Source: Betaproteobacteria bacterium | Lineage (GTDB): Bacteria > Pseudomonadota > Gammaproteobacteria > Burkholderiales > SG8-39 | Length of the DNA: 53,882 nt | NCBI GenBank assembly: GCA_029883975.1 | Contig: JAOUIL010000014.1 | Span: 1 to 53,882 of the forward strand | Direction of reading: 5' to 3' | Notes under the pieces: generated by a model | Database searches by the model: none | The model's input: only the letters and a program-made list of their open reading frames with translations | Told to the model about the DNA's origin: nothing | Shown here: in pieces, positions 1 to 8,267 of the stretch | Layout of the letters: the number at the start of each line of letters is the position of its first letter | Position numbering within the stretch: position 1 is the stretch's first letter | Translations under genes and position numbers: made by a program

Positions 1-1754
1 GGGCGGACCCCGCGGCGATCGAGACGCTGCGCCGGCGTGCGCTGGCGGGCGAGCGCATCCTCGGGGAGCCGGCGCAGTTCGCGCGACGCGACGGCGCGCG
101 CGTGGAGACGCTGCTCTCGGGCGTGCTGCTCGACATCGGCAGCGAGCCGCATTTCGTAATCTCGCTGTACGACGTCACCGAGCGCAATCGCATGCAGCGG
201 GAGCGGGAGAACACCGATGCCAGCTACCGCGCCCTGTTCAAGACGGCCATGGACGGCATCGTCATCCTCTCCCCGCAATGGACGTTCGTGGATCTCAATC
301 CGGCGGCCTGCGCCTTCATGGGATACGAGCGCGAGGAGCTGCTGGGCAAGTCGGTGACGACGGTGTTCAGCCCCGAGGAGCTGGAACGCAATCCGATCCA
401 CCCCGAGCGGCAGTGGACCCTGGTCGAGCGCTACCTGACGCGCAAAGACGGCAGCCGCCGCGCCATCGAGGTGCAGGCCGGGCCGATGCCTGACGGCAAC
501 ATCCTGGTGATCGCCCGCGACATCTCTGAGCGCAAGCGCCACGAGTCCATGCTGATGAACGTCGCGCGCGGCGTGTCAGCAGAGGTCGGCGACGCGTTCT
601 TCCAGTCGCTCGTCGAGCACCTGGCGCGCGAACTGGAGGCCGATTTCGCGTTCATCGCCAAGCTGACCTACCCGGACCGCGAGCGGCTGCGCACACTGGC
701 TTTCGTGGCCGACGGCGCGAATGCGCCGGACTTCGAGTACAGCGTCGCCGGATCGCCGTGCGCCACGGGGCTGGAGCGCCGCGGCACGGTGATCTACCCG
801 GCCGGCGTGGCCGAGCAGTTTCCGCGGGATACGGGCCTCAAGCGGATGGGCGTCCAGGGCTACATTGGCACCGGCCTGCACGCCGCCGATGGCACCGCCA
901 TCGGCGTGCTGGTGGTCATGCATCGCAAGCCGATCGAGCGCGCCCAGCTCTGGTCGTCGATGATCGAGATCTTCGGCGCGCGCGCGGCCGCCGAGATCGA
1001 GCGCGCGCGCGCCGAGCGGCTGGTGCGGCGCACGAACGAATCGCTGGAGCGCACGGTGCGCGAGCGCACCGCGGAGCTCGAGGACGCCAACCGCGACCTC
1101 GAGAGCTTCAACTACTCGATCTCGCATGACTTGCGGCAGCCCCTCAACGCCATCGCCGGCTTCGCCGAGCTGCTGCGCGACGCGGGCGCGGGCACCAGCG
1201 TCCGGCGGCGGCAGGAGTTCGTGCGGGAGATCGAGGCGAACGCGGAACGCATGGAAGGGATGATCGGCGCGCTGATGCAGCTGGCGCGCGCCGGCCGCGG
1301 ACCGCTGGAGAAGACGCAGATCGACATGCGCGCGCTGGTCGACTCCGTGCTGCGCGAGCTGGGCTCGAGCGCGCCACTCGAGGGGATCGTCGAAGTCGGC
1401 GATCTGCCGTCGGTGCTGGGCGACGCGGTGCTGCTGCGACAGGTATGGAGCAACCTGATCGGCAACGCGCTGAAGTACTCCCGAGACCAGCCGGCACCCC
1501 GGGTGCGCATCTGGGGCGCAAGCCACGGCGGCGGTATCGAGTATGCCGTGAGCGACAACGGCGTCGGCTTCGACTTGCGGCACGCCGAGCGGCTGTTCGA
1601 AGCATTCCAGCGGCTTCCCTCTGCGGCGTCATACGAAGGCAGTGGTGTCGGCCTCGCCATCGTGCAGCGCATCGTGCGCCGGCACGGCGGCCGGCTGACG
1701 CCCGAGTCGGCGCCAGGACAGGGCGCGACCTTCCGCTTCACGCTGCCCGCCTAG
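1..1754 (+). CDS. PAS-PAS-GAF sensor histidine kinase, 5' end outside window
   Basis: The reading frame is open from base 3, so the true N-terminus lies upstream of the window. Visible order: the end of one PAS/PAC domain (to about base 200), a second PAS domain (about 220-530, with the motif YRALFKTAMDGIVIL), a GAF domain (about 580-1000), a coiled linker, a HisKA dimerisation helix with phospho-acceptor His in FNYSISHDLRQPLN (about 1110-1150), and a HATPase_c domain with the N box (NLIGNALKYS), DNGVGF and GSGVGLAI. No membrane segment is visible, so it is probably a cytoplasmic sensor. The SHDLRQPLNAI H-box resembles bacteriophytochrome-type kinases. No cognate regulator lies downstream; the partner and stimulus are unknown. 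Confidence 0.93.
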   Translation, partial: ADPAAIETLRRRALAGERILGEPAQFARRDGARVETLLSGVLLDIGSEPHFVISLYDVTERNRMQRERENTDASYRALFKTAMDGIVILSPQWTFVDLNPAACAFMGYEREELLGKSVTTVFSPEELERNPIHPERQWTLVERYLTRKDGSRRAIEVQAGPMPDGNILVIARDISERKRHESMLMNVARGVSAEVGDAFFQSLVEHLARELEADFAFIAKLTYPDRERLRTLAFVADGANAPDFEYSVAGSPCATGLERRGTVIYPAGVAEQFPRDTGLKRMGVQGYIGTGLHAADGTAIGVLVVMHRKPIERAQLWSSMIEIFGARAAAEIERARAERLVRRTNESLERTVRERTAELEDANRDLESFNYSISHDLRQPLNAIAGFAELLRDAGAGTSVRRRQEFVREIEANAERMEGMIGALMQLARAGRGPLEKTQIDMRALVDSVLRELGSSAPLEGIVEVGDLPSVLGDAVLLRQVWSNLIGNALKYSRDQPAPRVRIWGASHGGGIEYAVSDNGVGFDLRHAERLFEAFQRLPSAASYEGSGVGLAIVQRIVRRHGGRLTPESAPGQGATFRFTLPA

Positions 1755-1834
1755 GCTGCAGCGAATTTGCATTGCATGACAATTTCCTGTCAACGCCTGC
1801 GGATTGCGGCGGGAGCGGCCGATAGATTGGCCGC

Positions 1835-2251
1835 ATGCGTCGGCTGCTGGTCGCCTCTGTCTGCTGGTCGCTGGGGCTGCTCGCCTGCGTCGCGCGCGTG
1901 CCGCACAGCGCCGCGCAGGACGTCGTTGCGCTGCACTGCGCGCGCGGCAATATCTCCGACTATCCGGACGCGGAGTTGAGGCTGGACAGGGATAGCCCGC
2001 GCGTCGTGCACGTGACTTTCGTCGGCTACCGCCCGTCCGCGGGACGGGCCGAATGGAGCCTGCGGGACTGCTTGCGCACCGCGGTCAAGTTCGATGACTC
2101 GCAGGACATCGTGGCGAATCTCTGGTATCGCGAGCCGCAGTTGCGCAGCCGGCAGGAGCCGCTGCCGCTCTACGGCCCGTCCACGAAGCTGATGTACAGC
2201 GCGTCCACGAAGAGGATCCTGCGGCGCGCGCAGGATACCGCGGCGCAGTAG
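1835..2251 (+). CDS. Small exported protein of unknown function
   Basis: This encodes 138 residues. An N-terminal hydrophobic stretch (about residues 4-20) follows two arginines, which fits a Sec signal peptide. Cleavage could be after Ala27 (HSAAQD) or, less likely, at the lipobox-like LLAC at residues 15-18. The mature part has two cysteines (HCARGN and RDCLRT) that could form a disulfide, and no motif I recognise. The start at 1835 keeps the signal peptide intact, but no convincing Shine-Dalgarno sequence precedes it. It follows the histidine kinase by 80 bp and is convergent with yacG. Unrecognised family; the signal peptide supports a real gene. Confidence 0.65.
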   Translation: MRRLLVASVCWSLGLLACVARVPHSAAQDVVALHCARGNISDYPDAELRLDRDSPRVVHVTFVGYRPSAGRAEWSLRDCLRTAVKFDDSQDIVANLWYREPQLRSRQEPLPLYGPSTKLMYSASTKRILRRAQDTAAQ

Positions 2252-2267
2252 CGCCGCCCCGGCGCGC

Positions 2268-2456
2268 CTACGGGTCCTGGGGGTCCTGCGCGTCCGGCGC
2301 GCGGTTGTCTTCCGGTACCCGGTATTCTTCGGCCGCCCAGCGCCCCAGGTCGATCATGCGGCAGCGCTCGCTGCAGAACGGACGCCAGCGGTTCTGCGGC
2401 CCGTAGGCCGCAGGCGCGCCGCAGCGCGGGCAGGGGACAGTCCTTACAGGTTGCAG
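2268..2456 (-). CDS. yacG: DNA gyrase inhibitor YacG (zinc protein)
   Basis: A protein of about 60 residues with the YacG zinc-binding pattern: CPRCG near the N-terminus, then [22 protein letters not shown], matching the family motif FCSxRCxxIDLGxWAxExYxIP. Family members bind gyrase and inhibit it. It is the last gene of the pilC-pilD-coaE-zapD-yacG run. No ATG, GTG or TTG lies between the zapD stop (2444-2446) and the first zinc cysteine. The coordinate given assumes a CTG codon at 2454-2456 overlapping the end of zapD, giving 62 residues. The start is uncertain; the family assignment is not. Confidence 0.8.
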   Translation of the reverse strand: MQPVRTVPCPRCGAPAAYGPQNRWRPFCSERCRMIDLGRWAAEEYRVPEDNRAPDAQDPQDP

Positions 2457-3202
2457 AAGGTCAGCTCGAAACCGACGTCCCAGTCCGCGGCGCGCGGCTT
2501 GGCGTCGTCGCTGGCCTGCGTGAGGAAGCGGATGTTGAGGACGTACTTGTTGGCGCTGATCTCGGGCACGCAGTTCGCCGCCGGATCGAGGCGCACGCGC
2601 AGCATCTGCGCGGTCTTGCCGCCCAGCATCTGCTGGTAGGTGCCCAGCGGCGCCTGCAGACGCTGCGGCTTGCCCGACTCGCGCAGGATGCGCAGAATGA
2701 TGGCCGAGCCGTCCCGCAGCGGAAAGAGCGGCCCGGTCCAGGCGGCCAGCTGGCCGATGCGCTCTTCGGCCGGGCGGTGCAGCCAGAAGTGGTAGGAGGG
2801 CAGGTCGAACTCGCACGCGCCTCCGGGAATGCCGGTACGCTGCTTGATGGACATGAGCCAGTCGTTGTCGCGGATGTACTGGCCGATCTTCCCGGTCATG
2901 GAGAACAGCGCTGCCGCCGCCTGCTCGATGTCGCGCAGCACGCTGGCCAGCGCTTCCTCGGAAATTTCCGGGTTGTTGCGAAAGGACAGCAGCACCTGCT
3001 TCTGGCGCTCGAGCTCCTGCAGCAGGTCCGACTTCAGGTCCGCACGGCTGGAGACCTCGAGGATCTCGAACAGCGTGAGCAGCGCCACGTGGTGATCGAG
3101 CGGGTCGGTGCGCGCGATGAAATGGCGCGAGCGCTCGAACAGGTCCTCCAGCCGCAGGAGGGTCCGGATGCGTTCGTTGAGCGGGTACTCGTAAGTGATC
3201 AC
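2444..3202 (-). CDS. zapD: Cell division protein ZapD
   Basis: 252 residues from a GTG start, giving [19 protein letters not shown], which matches the conserved ZapD N-terminus (YEHPLNEKMRTWLR in E. coli). Other family hallmarks are [24 protein letters not shown] and a C-terminus ending DVGFELTFC. ZapD is a cytosolic protein that cross-links FtsZ filaments at the division septum. The longer frame upstream belongs to coaE sequence in another frame and is not used. The gene lies 55 bp after coaE and overlaps the N-terminal region of yacG. The C-terminal third is well conserved, so the assignment is firm; only the GTG start is inferred. Confidence 0.93.
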   Translation of the reverse strand: MITYEYPLNERIRTLLRLEDLFERSRHFIARTDPLDHHVALLTLFEILEVSSRADLKSDLLQELERQKQVLLSFRNNPEISEEALASVLRDIEQAAAALFSMTGKIGQYIRDNDWLMSIKQRTGIPGGACEFDLPSYHFWLHRPAEERIGQLAAWTGPLFPLRDGSAIILRILRESGKPQRLQAPLGTYQQMLGGKTAQMLRVRLDPAANCVPEISANKYVLNIRFLTQASDDAKPRAADWDVGFELTFCNL

Positions 3203-3257
3203 GCTCGCCCGGCGAAAATTTGGCGGATTCTCGGCGATTTGCGCGGCGATGACAAAT

Positions 3258-3866
3258 TCATTGCGCGGCGCGCGCCAGCTCGAGGTAGCGTGCGTGCAGG
3301 GCGGCGACCTGCTTGTGCAGCGCGTCAATCCCGCCGGAGTTGTCGATGATGTCGTCGGCCGCCGCGAGACGCGCGGCGCGCGGCGTCTGCGCCGCGATGA
3401 TGCGCTGGATCTCGTCGTCCGCGAGGCCGCTGCGGCGCCGGACGCGCGCCGCCTGCAGTTGGGGCGCGCAGTCCACGACCAGCACGCGAGCGACGCGGCG
3501 CCGGTACTCGCCCGACTCGAGCAGCAGCGGCACCACGTGCACGACGTAGGGCGCGGAGGCGGCCGCGATGCGGCGCTCGGACTCGGCGCGGATGCGCGGA
3601 TGCAGCGCCGCTTCCAGACGCGCCCGAGCGGCGGGGTCGGAGAACACGCGGGCGCGCACCTTGGCGCGGTCCATGGCGCCGGTGTGGTCGATGTACTCGT
3701 CACCGAGCGCGCGGCGCACCGCGTCGATGGCCGCGCCGCCCGGTGCGGTCAACTCGTGCGCGATGGCGTCGGTATCGACCACCGCGGCGCCCAGCCGGGC
3801 GAACTCCTCGGCGGCGGCGCTCTTGCCGCTGCCGATGCCGCCGGTCAGGCCGACCACGAACGGCAT
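3258..3866 (-). CDS. coaE: Dephospho-CoA kinase
   Basis: 202 residues. It catalyses the last step of coenzyme A synthesis, ATP-dependent phosphorylation of the 3' hydroxyl of dephospho-CoA. The N-terminus MPFVVGLTGGIGSGKS carries the P-loop (residues 7-17), followed by VVDTDAIAHELTAPGGAA, the family's substrate motif, and VVHVVPLLLESG in the CoA domain. The ATG overlaps the pilD stop by one base, so translation is probably coupled to pilD. The length is normal for the family. Confidence 0.96.
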   Translation of the reverse strand: MPFVVGLTGGIGSGKSAAAEEFARLGAAVVDTDAIAHELTAPGGAAIDAVRRALGDEYIDHTGAMDRAKVRARVFSDPAARARLEAALHPRIRAESERRIAAASAPYVVHVVPLLLESGEYRRRVARVLVVDCAPQLQAARVRRRSGLADDEIQRIIAAQTPRAARLAAADDIIDNSGGIDALHKQVAALHARYLELARAAQ

Positions 3867-4732
3867 CAGCCGAGGATCGGCAACCAGCGGCGCGTGATGT
3901 GATCGCCCCAGAACAGGGCGATGAATCCCGCGGCCGCGAGATACGGGCCGAAGGGAATGGGTTTCTCGCGGCCGTGGCGCGCGAATACGATCAACGCGAC
4001 GCCGACGGCGGCGCCAACCACGGACGACAGCAGGATCACCAGTGGCAGCTTCTGCCAGCCGAGCCAGGCGCCGATCGCGGCGAGCAGCTTGAAGTCCCCG
4101 TAGCCCATGCCCTCCTTGCCGGTGGCAAGCTTGAACGCCCAGTAAACGAGCCACAGGGCCAGGTAGCCGGCGACCGCGCCGATCACCGCAGTGGGCAGCG
4201 GCACGAAGACGCGCTCGAGGTTGAACAGCAGCCCCGCCCACAGCAGCGGCAGGGTGATGTCGTCCGGCAGGAGCTGGGTGTCCAGGTCGATCACCGCCAA
4301 CGCGAGCATCGACCAGCCGAACAGCAGGGCGCCGGCCGCCGCGGCCGACGGGCCGAAGCGCCAGGCGGCATACGCCGCGATCACGCCGGCGGCGATCTCG
4401 ACCACCGGGTAGCGCGCCGAGATGCGCGCGGCGCAGCCGGCGCACTTGCCGCGCAGGAAGAGCCAGCTGAGGACGGGGATGTTCTCCTGCGCGCGGACCG
4501 GCCGGCCGCAGGCCGGGCAGGCCGACGCGGGAACGAACAGGTTGTAGCGGCCTTGGGCCGCTGACGCGGCCGGGGCGCCGGCGAGCTCGGCGCATTGCTC
4601 GCGCCACTCGCGTTCCATCATCTTCGGCAGGCGATGGATGACGACGTTCAGGAACGAACCCACGCACAGGCCGAGCCCCAGCGCCACCCACGGCAGAACG
4701 GCTGGCTGGGCGAGCCAGCTCGTGACCGCCAT
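3866..4732 (-). CDS. pilD: Type IV prepilin peptidase / N-methyltransferase PilD
   Basis: 288 residues. This inner-membrane aspartic protease removes the leader of type IV prepilins and type II pseudopilins and methylates the new N-terminus. Visible features: LGLGLCVGSFLNVVIHRLP at the N-terminus, two zinc-type cysteine pairs (CPACGRPV and CAGC) in the cytoplasmic loop, then membrane helices with the catalytic aspartates in VIDLDTQLLPDDIT and GMGYGDFKLL. Length and layout are those of full bifunctional PilD. It follows pilC with no gap. Confidence 0.97.
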   Translation of the reverse strand: MAVTSWLAQPAVLPWVALGLGLCVGSFLNVVIHRLPKMMEREWREQCAELAGAPAASAAQGRYNLFVPASACPACGRPVRAQENIPVLSWLFLRGKCAGCAARISARYPVVEIAAGVIAAYAAWRFGPSAAAAGALLFGWSMLALAVIDLDTQLLPDDITLPLLWAGLLFNLERVFVPLPTAVIGAVAGYLALWLVYWAFKLATGKEGMGYGDFKLLAAIGAWLGWQKLPLVILLSSVVGAAVGVALIVFARHGREKPIPFGPYLAAAGFIALFWGDHITRRWLPILG

Positions 4733-5956
4733 CTAGACGACTTGTCCCATCTTGAAGATCGGCAGGTACATGGCGATCACCATGCCGCCGATGAGCGTGC
4801 CGAGCACCACCATGATCATCGGCTCCATCAGCGAGGACAGCGCCTCGACCGCGTCGTCCACCTCCTGCTCGTAGAAGTCCGCCACCTTGCCGAGCATGGC
4901 GTCCAGCGCGCCGGTCTCCTCGCCAATCGAGCACATTTGCAGCACCATGTTCGGGAACACGCCCGAGTTCTGCATCGCCATGGTGAGCGAGGTGCCGGTC
5001 GAGACTTCCTTCTGGATCTGCTTGGTGGCGGTCAGGTAGACGTGATTGCCGGAGGCGCCGCCGACCGAGTCGAGCGCCTCGACCAGCGGCACGCCGGCTG
5101 CGAACATGGTGGCGAGCGTTCGCGTCCAGCGCGCGATCGTGGACTTCAGCACCAGGTCGCCGAACACGGGGAGCTTCAGCATCAGCCGGTCCATGAAGAT
5201 CTGCACCGGTACGGAACGCTTCCACGCTTCGAGGAAGCCGATCACGCCGCCGATCACCACCGGGAAGATGATGTACCAGTTGCCCACGAACCAGTCGGAG
5301 ATGGCCATCACGATCAGGGTCGGCGCCGGCAGGTCGGCGCCGAAGTTGGTGAACACCTCCTTGAACGCCGGGATGACGAAGATCATGATCACGGCGGTGA
5401 TGATGAAGGCCACGACGATGATGGCGATCGGGTAGAACAGCGCCGACTTGATCTTCGACTTGATGGCGAGGATCTTTTCCTTGTAGACCGCCAGCCGCTC
5501 GAGCAGCGTTTCCAGGATGCCCGCCTGCTCGCCCGCGGCGACCAGGTTGCAGTACAGCGCGTCGAAGTACAGCGGATGCTTGCGGAACGCGGCGGCGAGC
5601 GCGGCGCCCGTTTCCACCTCGGTCTTGATGTCGATGAGCAGGCGCATCACGGCGGGGTTGGAAGCGCCCTTGCTGACGATGTCGAAGGACTGCAGCAGCG
5701 GCACGCCCGCCTTCATCATGGTCGCCAGCTGCCGGGTGAAGAGCGCAAGGTCCTTCTCGGTGACCTTGCCGCCCCTGCCGACCTTCTGCTTCCTGACCTT
5801 CTGGACGATGATGCCCTGGCGGCGCAGCGTGGCATTGACCGCCGCCACGCTCACCGAGCGCAGCTCGCCGCGGATCACCTTGCCGCCCTTGTCGCGGCCT
5901 TCCCACGTGAAGTTGAATTCCTTGGGCCCGACGGCTTTTGCCGCTGCCGTTGCCAT
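4733..5956 (-). CDS. pilC: Type IV pilus inner-membrane platform protein PilC
   Basis: 407 residues. PilC is the GspF-family platform of the type IV pilus machine and works with the PilB and PilT ATPases. Two T2SSF repeats are visible: LFTRQLATMMKAGVPLLQSFDI (around residue 75) and TRTLATMFAAGVPLVEALDSVG (around 280), each followed by hydrophobic segments. The N-terminus FTWEGRDKGGKVIRGEL is the usual PilC opening. It heads a pilC-pilD-coaE-zapD-yacG unit. Unlike the common order, no pilB lies upstream; the neighbour is a CNNM/CBS gene. Confidence 0.97.
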   Translation of the reverse strand: MATAAAKAVGPKEFNFTWEGRDKGGKVIRGELRSVSVAAVNATLRRQGIIVQKVRKQKVGRGGKVTEKDLALFTRQLATMMKAGVPLLQSFDIVSKGASNPAVMRLLIDIKTEVETGAALAAAFRKHPLYFDALYCNLVAAGEQAGILETLLERLAVYKEKILAIKSKIKSALFYPIAIIVVAFIITAVIMIFVIPAFKEVFTNFGADLPAPTLIVMAISDWFVGNWYIIFPVVIGGVIGFLEAWKRSVPVQIFMDRLMLKLPVFGDLVLKSTIARWTRTLATMFAAGVPLVEALDSVGGASGNHVYLTATKQIQKEVSTGTSLTMAMQNSGVFPNMVLQMCSIGEETGALDAMLGKVADFYEQEVDDAVEALSSLMEPMIMVVLGTLIGGMVIAMYLPIFKMGQVV

Positions 5957-6094
5957 AGCGCGTTCCCCGATCTCGCTCCCGCCGCCGCAGGATAGTCCGG
6001 CGATGATGCCCTGCGGGGCGTGTTTTGTAAAGCCTCAGGTTTCGCGTCTAAGCGGCTGACCTGAAAACATTTTGACCCGTCCGGAAGGCCCCCT

Positions 6095-7396
6095 TCAGAC
6101 CCTTTCCGTGACCTCCTCCACAGCCCCGTGCGGCCTGAAGACGCGCACCGTTTTGACGGTCCGGCCCTGGGCGTGAACGATCTCCATCGGCACCTCGCCG
6201 ATCTTGACGGACACGTCCGCCTCCGGGATGTCGCGCAGATGCTCGAGGATCAGGCCGTTCATGGTCTTCGGCCCTTCCGTGGGCAGATCCAGCCCGAGGG
6301 CACGGTTTACCTCGCGCACGGGGGTGGCGCCGTCGATCGACGCGCTGCCGTCCTCGCCCCAGGCGAGCGCGTGCGCGGACGGCAACGAGGTCGTGAACTT
6401 GCCGATGATCTCCTCGATGATGTCCTCGAGGGTGACCAGGCCCATCAGCTCGCCGTACTCGTCCACGACCAGCGCGATGCGCTCCTCGTTCTCCTGGAAG
6501 TACTGCAGCTGCGTGAACACGGGCGTGCTCGCCGGCACGAAGTAGGGCGGCACCAGCAGGGCCTCGATCTGTGCCTTGTCGAGCGTGCCGGCGAGCAGCG
6601 GCGCGAGCACTTTGCGCAGGTGCAGCACGCCGAGCACGTCGCCGCGCGCGTCGCGGAACACGGGCAGGCGCATGTGGTAGCTGGTGCCGAGCTGGCGCGC
6701 GATGACCGACATGTCGTCGTCCAGCCGGATCGACTCGATTCTCGCGCGCGGCAGCATGATGTCCTGCACGGTGATGTCCGTGAGGTCGAACAGGTTGAGC
6801 AGGATGGTGACGTGCTTCCTCGGCATGAAGGCCGACGACTCGCGCACCAGCGTGCGGATTTCCTCCGGCGAGAGCCGCGGCGCCTCGCTCGCTTCGCCGG
6901 GCCGGAGCCCGACCAGGCGCAGCAGTGGACGGGAGAACAGGTTGACGAACCATATCGCGGGCGTGAGCAGCCGCTGCAGGGGTCCCAACACGTAGGCCAG
7001 CGGCAGGGCGATGCGCTCGGGATAGCTGGCGCCGATCACCTTGGGCGTGATCTCGGCGAAGACGATGATGACGAAAGAGATGCCGAGCGTACTGACGGCA
7101 TAGGCCATCCTGCCCTGGCCGACCAGCTCCACCGCGATCACGCTGGCGAGCGTCGCGGCCGCGGCGTTGACCACGTTGTTGCCGATGAGGATCGCGCCGA
7201 GCAGGCGGTCCGTGTGGCGCAGCAACGCGGCGGCGCGGCGGGCGCCGCCGTGGCCTTGCGCCACCATGTGCCGCAGGCGGTAGCGGTTGAGCGCCATCAT
7301 GCTGGTCTCGGCGATGGAGAAGAATCCCGACATCACCAGGAGCAGCGCCAGCGCTGCCAGCTCCCAAAATAGCGGGGCGTCGTCCAGGTCAGCCAC
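6095..7396 (-). CDS. CNNM/CBS-domain HlyC/CorC-family transporter
   Basis: 433 residues. It begins with a DUF21/CNNM membrane domain (residues about 10-190; signature SGFFSIAETSMMALNRYRLRHM and FVIIVFAEITPKVIGA), followed by two CBS domains (about 205-325, ending ALVVDEYGELMGLVTLEDIIEEIIG) and a C-terminal CorC_HlyC FAD-like domain. Family members are implicated in Mg2+/Co2+ efflux or resistance; the old hemolysin label is misleading. The start overlaps the 3' end of the ccsA-like gene by 8 bp, so the two are probably co-transcribed. Confidence 0.93.
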   Translation of the reverse strand: MADLDDAPLFWELAALALLLVMSGFFSIAETSMMALNRYRLRHMVAQGHGGARRAAALLRHTDRLLGAILIGNNVVNAAAATLASVIAVELVGQGRMAYAVSTLGISFVIIVFAEITPKVIGASYPERIALPLAYVLGPLQRLLTPAIWFVNLFSRPLLRLVGLRPGEASEAPRLSPEEIRTLVRESSAFMPRKHVTILLNLFDLTDITVQDIMLPRARIESIRLDDDMSVIARQLGTSYHMRLPVFRDARGDVLGVLHLRKVLAPLLAGTLDKAQIEALLVPPYFVPASTPVFTQLQYFQENEERIALVVDEYGELMGLVTLEDIIEEIIGKFTTSLPSAHALAWGEDGSASIDGATPVREVNRALGLDLPTEGPKTMNGLILEHLRDIPEADVSVKIGEVPMEIVHAQGRTVKTVRVFRPHGAVEEVTERV

Positions 7397-8249
7397 GCCC
7401 GAGCACGACTTCCAGCACGAAGCGGCTGCCGACGTAGGCGAGCAGCAGCAGGACGAAGCCGCTCAGCGTCCAGCGCAGCGCGACCCGTCCGCGCCAGCCG
7501 TACAGATGGCGCCCGACCAGCAGCAGCGCGAAGGTCGCCCAGGAAATCAGCGCGAACAGCGTCTTGTGGTCGAACTGCAGCGGCCGGCCGAACAGCGACT
7601 CGGAGAACGCGATGCCCGTGGCCAGCGTGCAGGTCAGCAGGACGAAGGCAACGGCGATCATGCGGAACAGCAGCCGCTCGAGCGTGAGCAGCGGCGGCAG
7701 CGCGCCGAGCGGGCCGGCGAGCATCGCCGCGCCGTCGGCGCCGCGCGCGGCGGCGCTGCCGTGCAGCCGGCGCTCGAGCAGCGCCATCAGCAACGCGTGC
7801 AGAATGGCGATGGTGAACAGGCTGTAGGCGAGCATCGCCAGCACGACGTGCAGGCGGAACTCGAGCGACGCGGCGAGCGCCGCGCTGACGCGCCCGGGAA
7901 ACAGCGCCGGCAGGGGCGAGGCCACGGCGGCGAGCAGCAGGGCCGGCGGCAGGATGCCGTCGAGGTCGTAGAAGAAGCTCTCGACCCAGTAGAACAGGAC
8001 CGACAGCCAGAGCATGGCGGACAGCGCGTAGGCGAAGCCGAAGCGCGGACCGCCCGCGCCGAACAGATCCTGGTACAGCAGCAGCGCGTGCAGGGCGAGC
8101 GGCACGAGCAGCGCCGCACGCTCCCAGGCGCGCGACCCGGCGCGCGCGGAGGCTGCGCGCGCGCTCGCGCGCCAGCGCGTGCGCCAGTAATGCCACGCCA
8201 GCGCCGCGTAGGCGGCCGCGGTCACGGCGTGAATTACAATGTCGGCCAC
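7389..8249 (-). CDS. CcsA/YpjD-like cytochrome c assembly membrane protein
   Basis: 286 residues, almost entirely membrane helices (about eight), with the CcsA/CcmC-type haem-handling family signature in FRLHVVLAMLAYSLFTIAILHALLMALLERRL and FDHKTLFALISWATFALLLVGRHLYGWRGRVALRWTLSG. Histidines in these segments (HVVL, DHKT, RHLYGWRG) are the likely haem-contact residues. YpjD proteins commonly sit divergent from ffh, as here, with only 18 bp between start codons. Its exact role beyond probable haem handling is not established. Confidence 0.88.
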   Translation of the reverse strand: MADIVIHAVTAAAYAALAWHYWRTRWRASARAASARAGSRAWERAALLVPLALHALLLYQDLFGAGGPRFGFAYALSAMLWLSVLFYWVESFFYDLDGILPPALLLAAVASPLPALFPGRVSAALAASLEFRLHVVLAMLAYSLFTIAILHALLMALLERRLHGSAAARGADGAAMLAGPLGALPPLLTLERLLFRMIAVAFVLLTCTLATGIAFSESLFGRPLQFDHKTLFALISWATFALLLVGRHLYGWRGRVALRWTLSGFVLLLLAYVGSRFVLEVVLGRG

Positions 8250-8267
8250 GATTTCAGTTTATCACCC

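Noticed and set aside
1777-1792. TGACA-N6-TGTCA dyad after the first histidine kinase as a GlrR site
   Set aside because: The half-sites are in the opposite orientation and spacing to TGTC-N10-GACA.
3258-5906. An 882-codon minus-strand open frame
   Set aside because: Only its last 202 codons encode CoaE; the rest is an out-of-frame shadow of pilC and pilD.
7287-8267. N-terminal extension of Ffh by 327 codons
   Set aside because: The extension is antisense to the ccsA-like gene and CNNM gene start and has Gln/Arg shadow composition; the family starts at the GTG.
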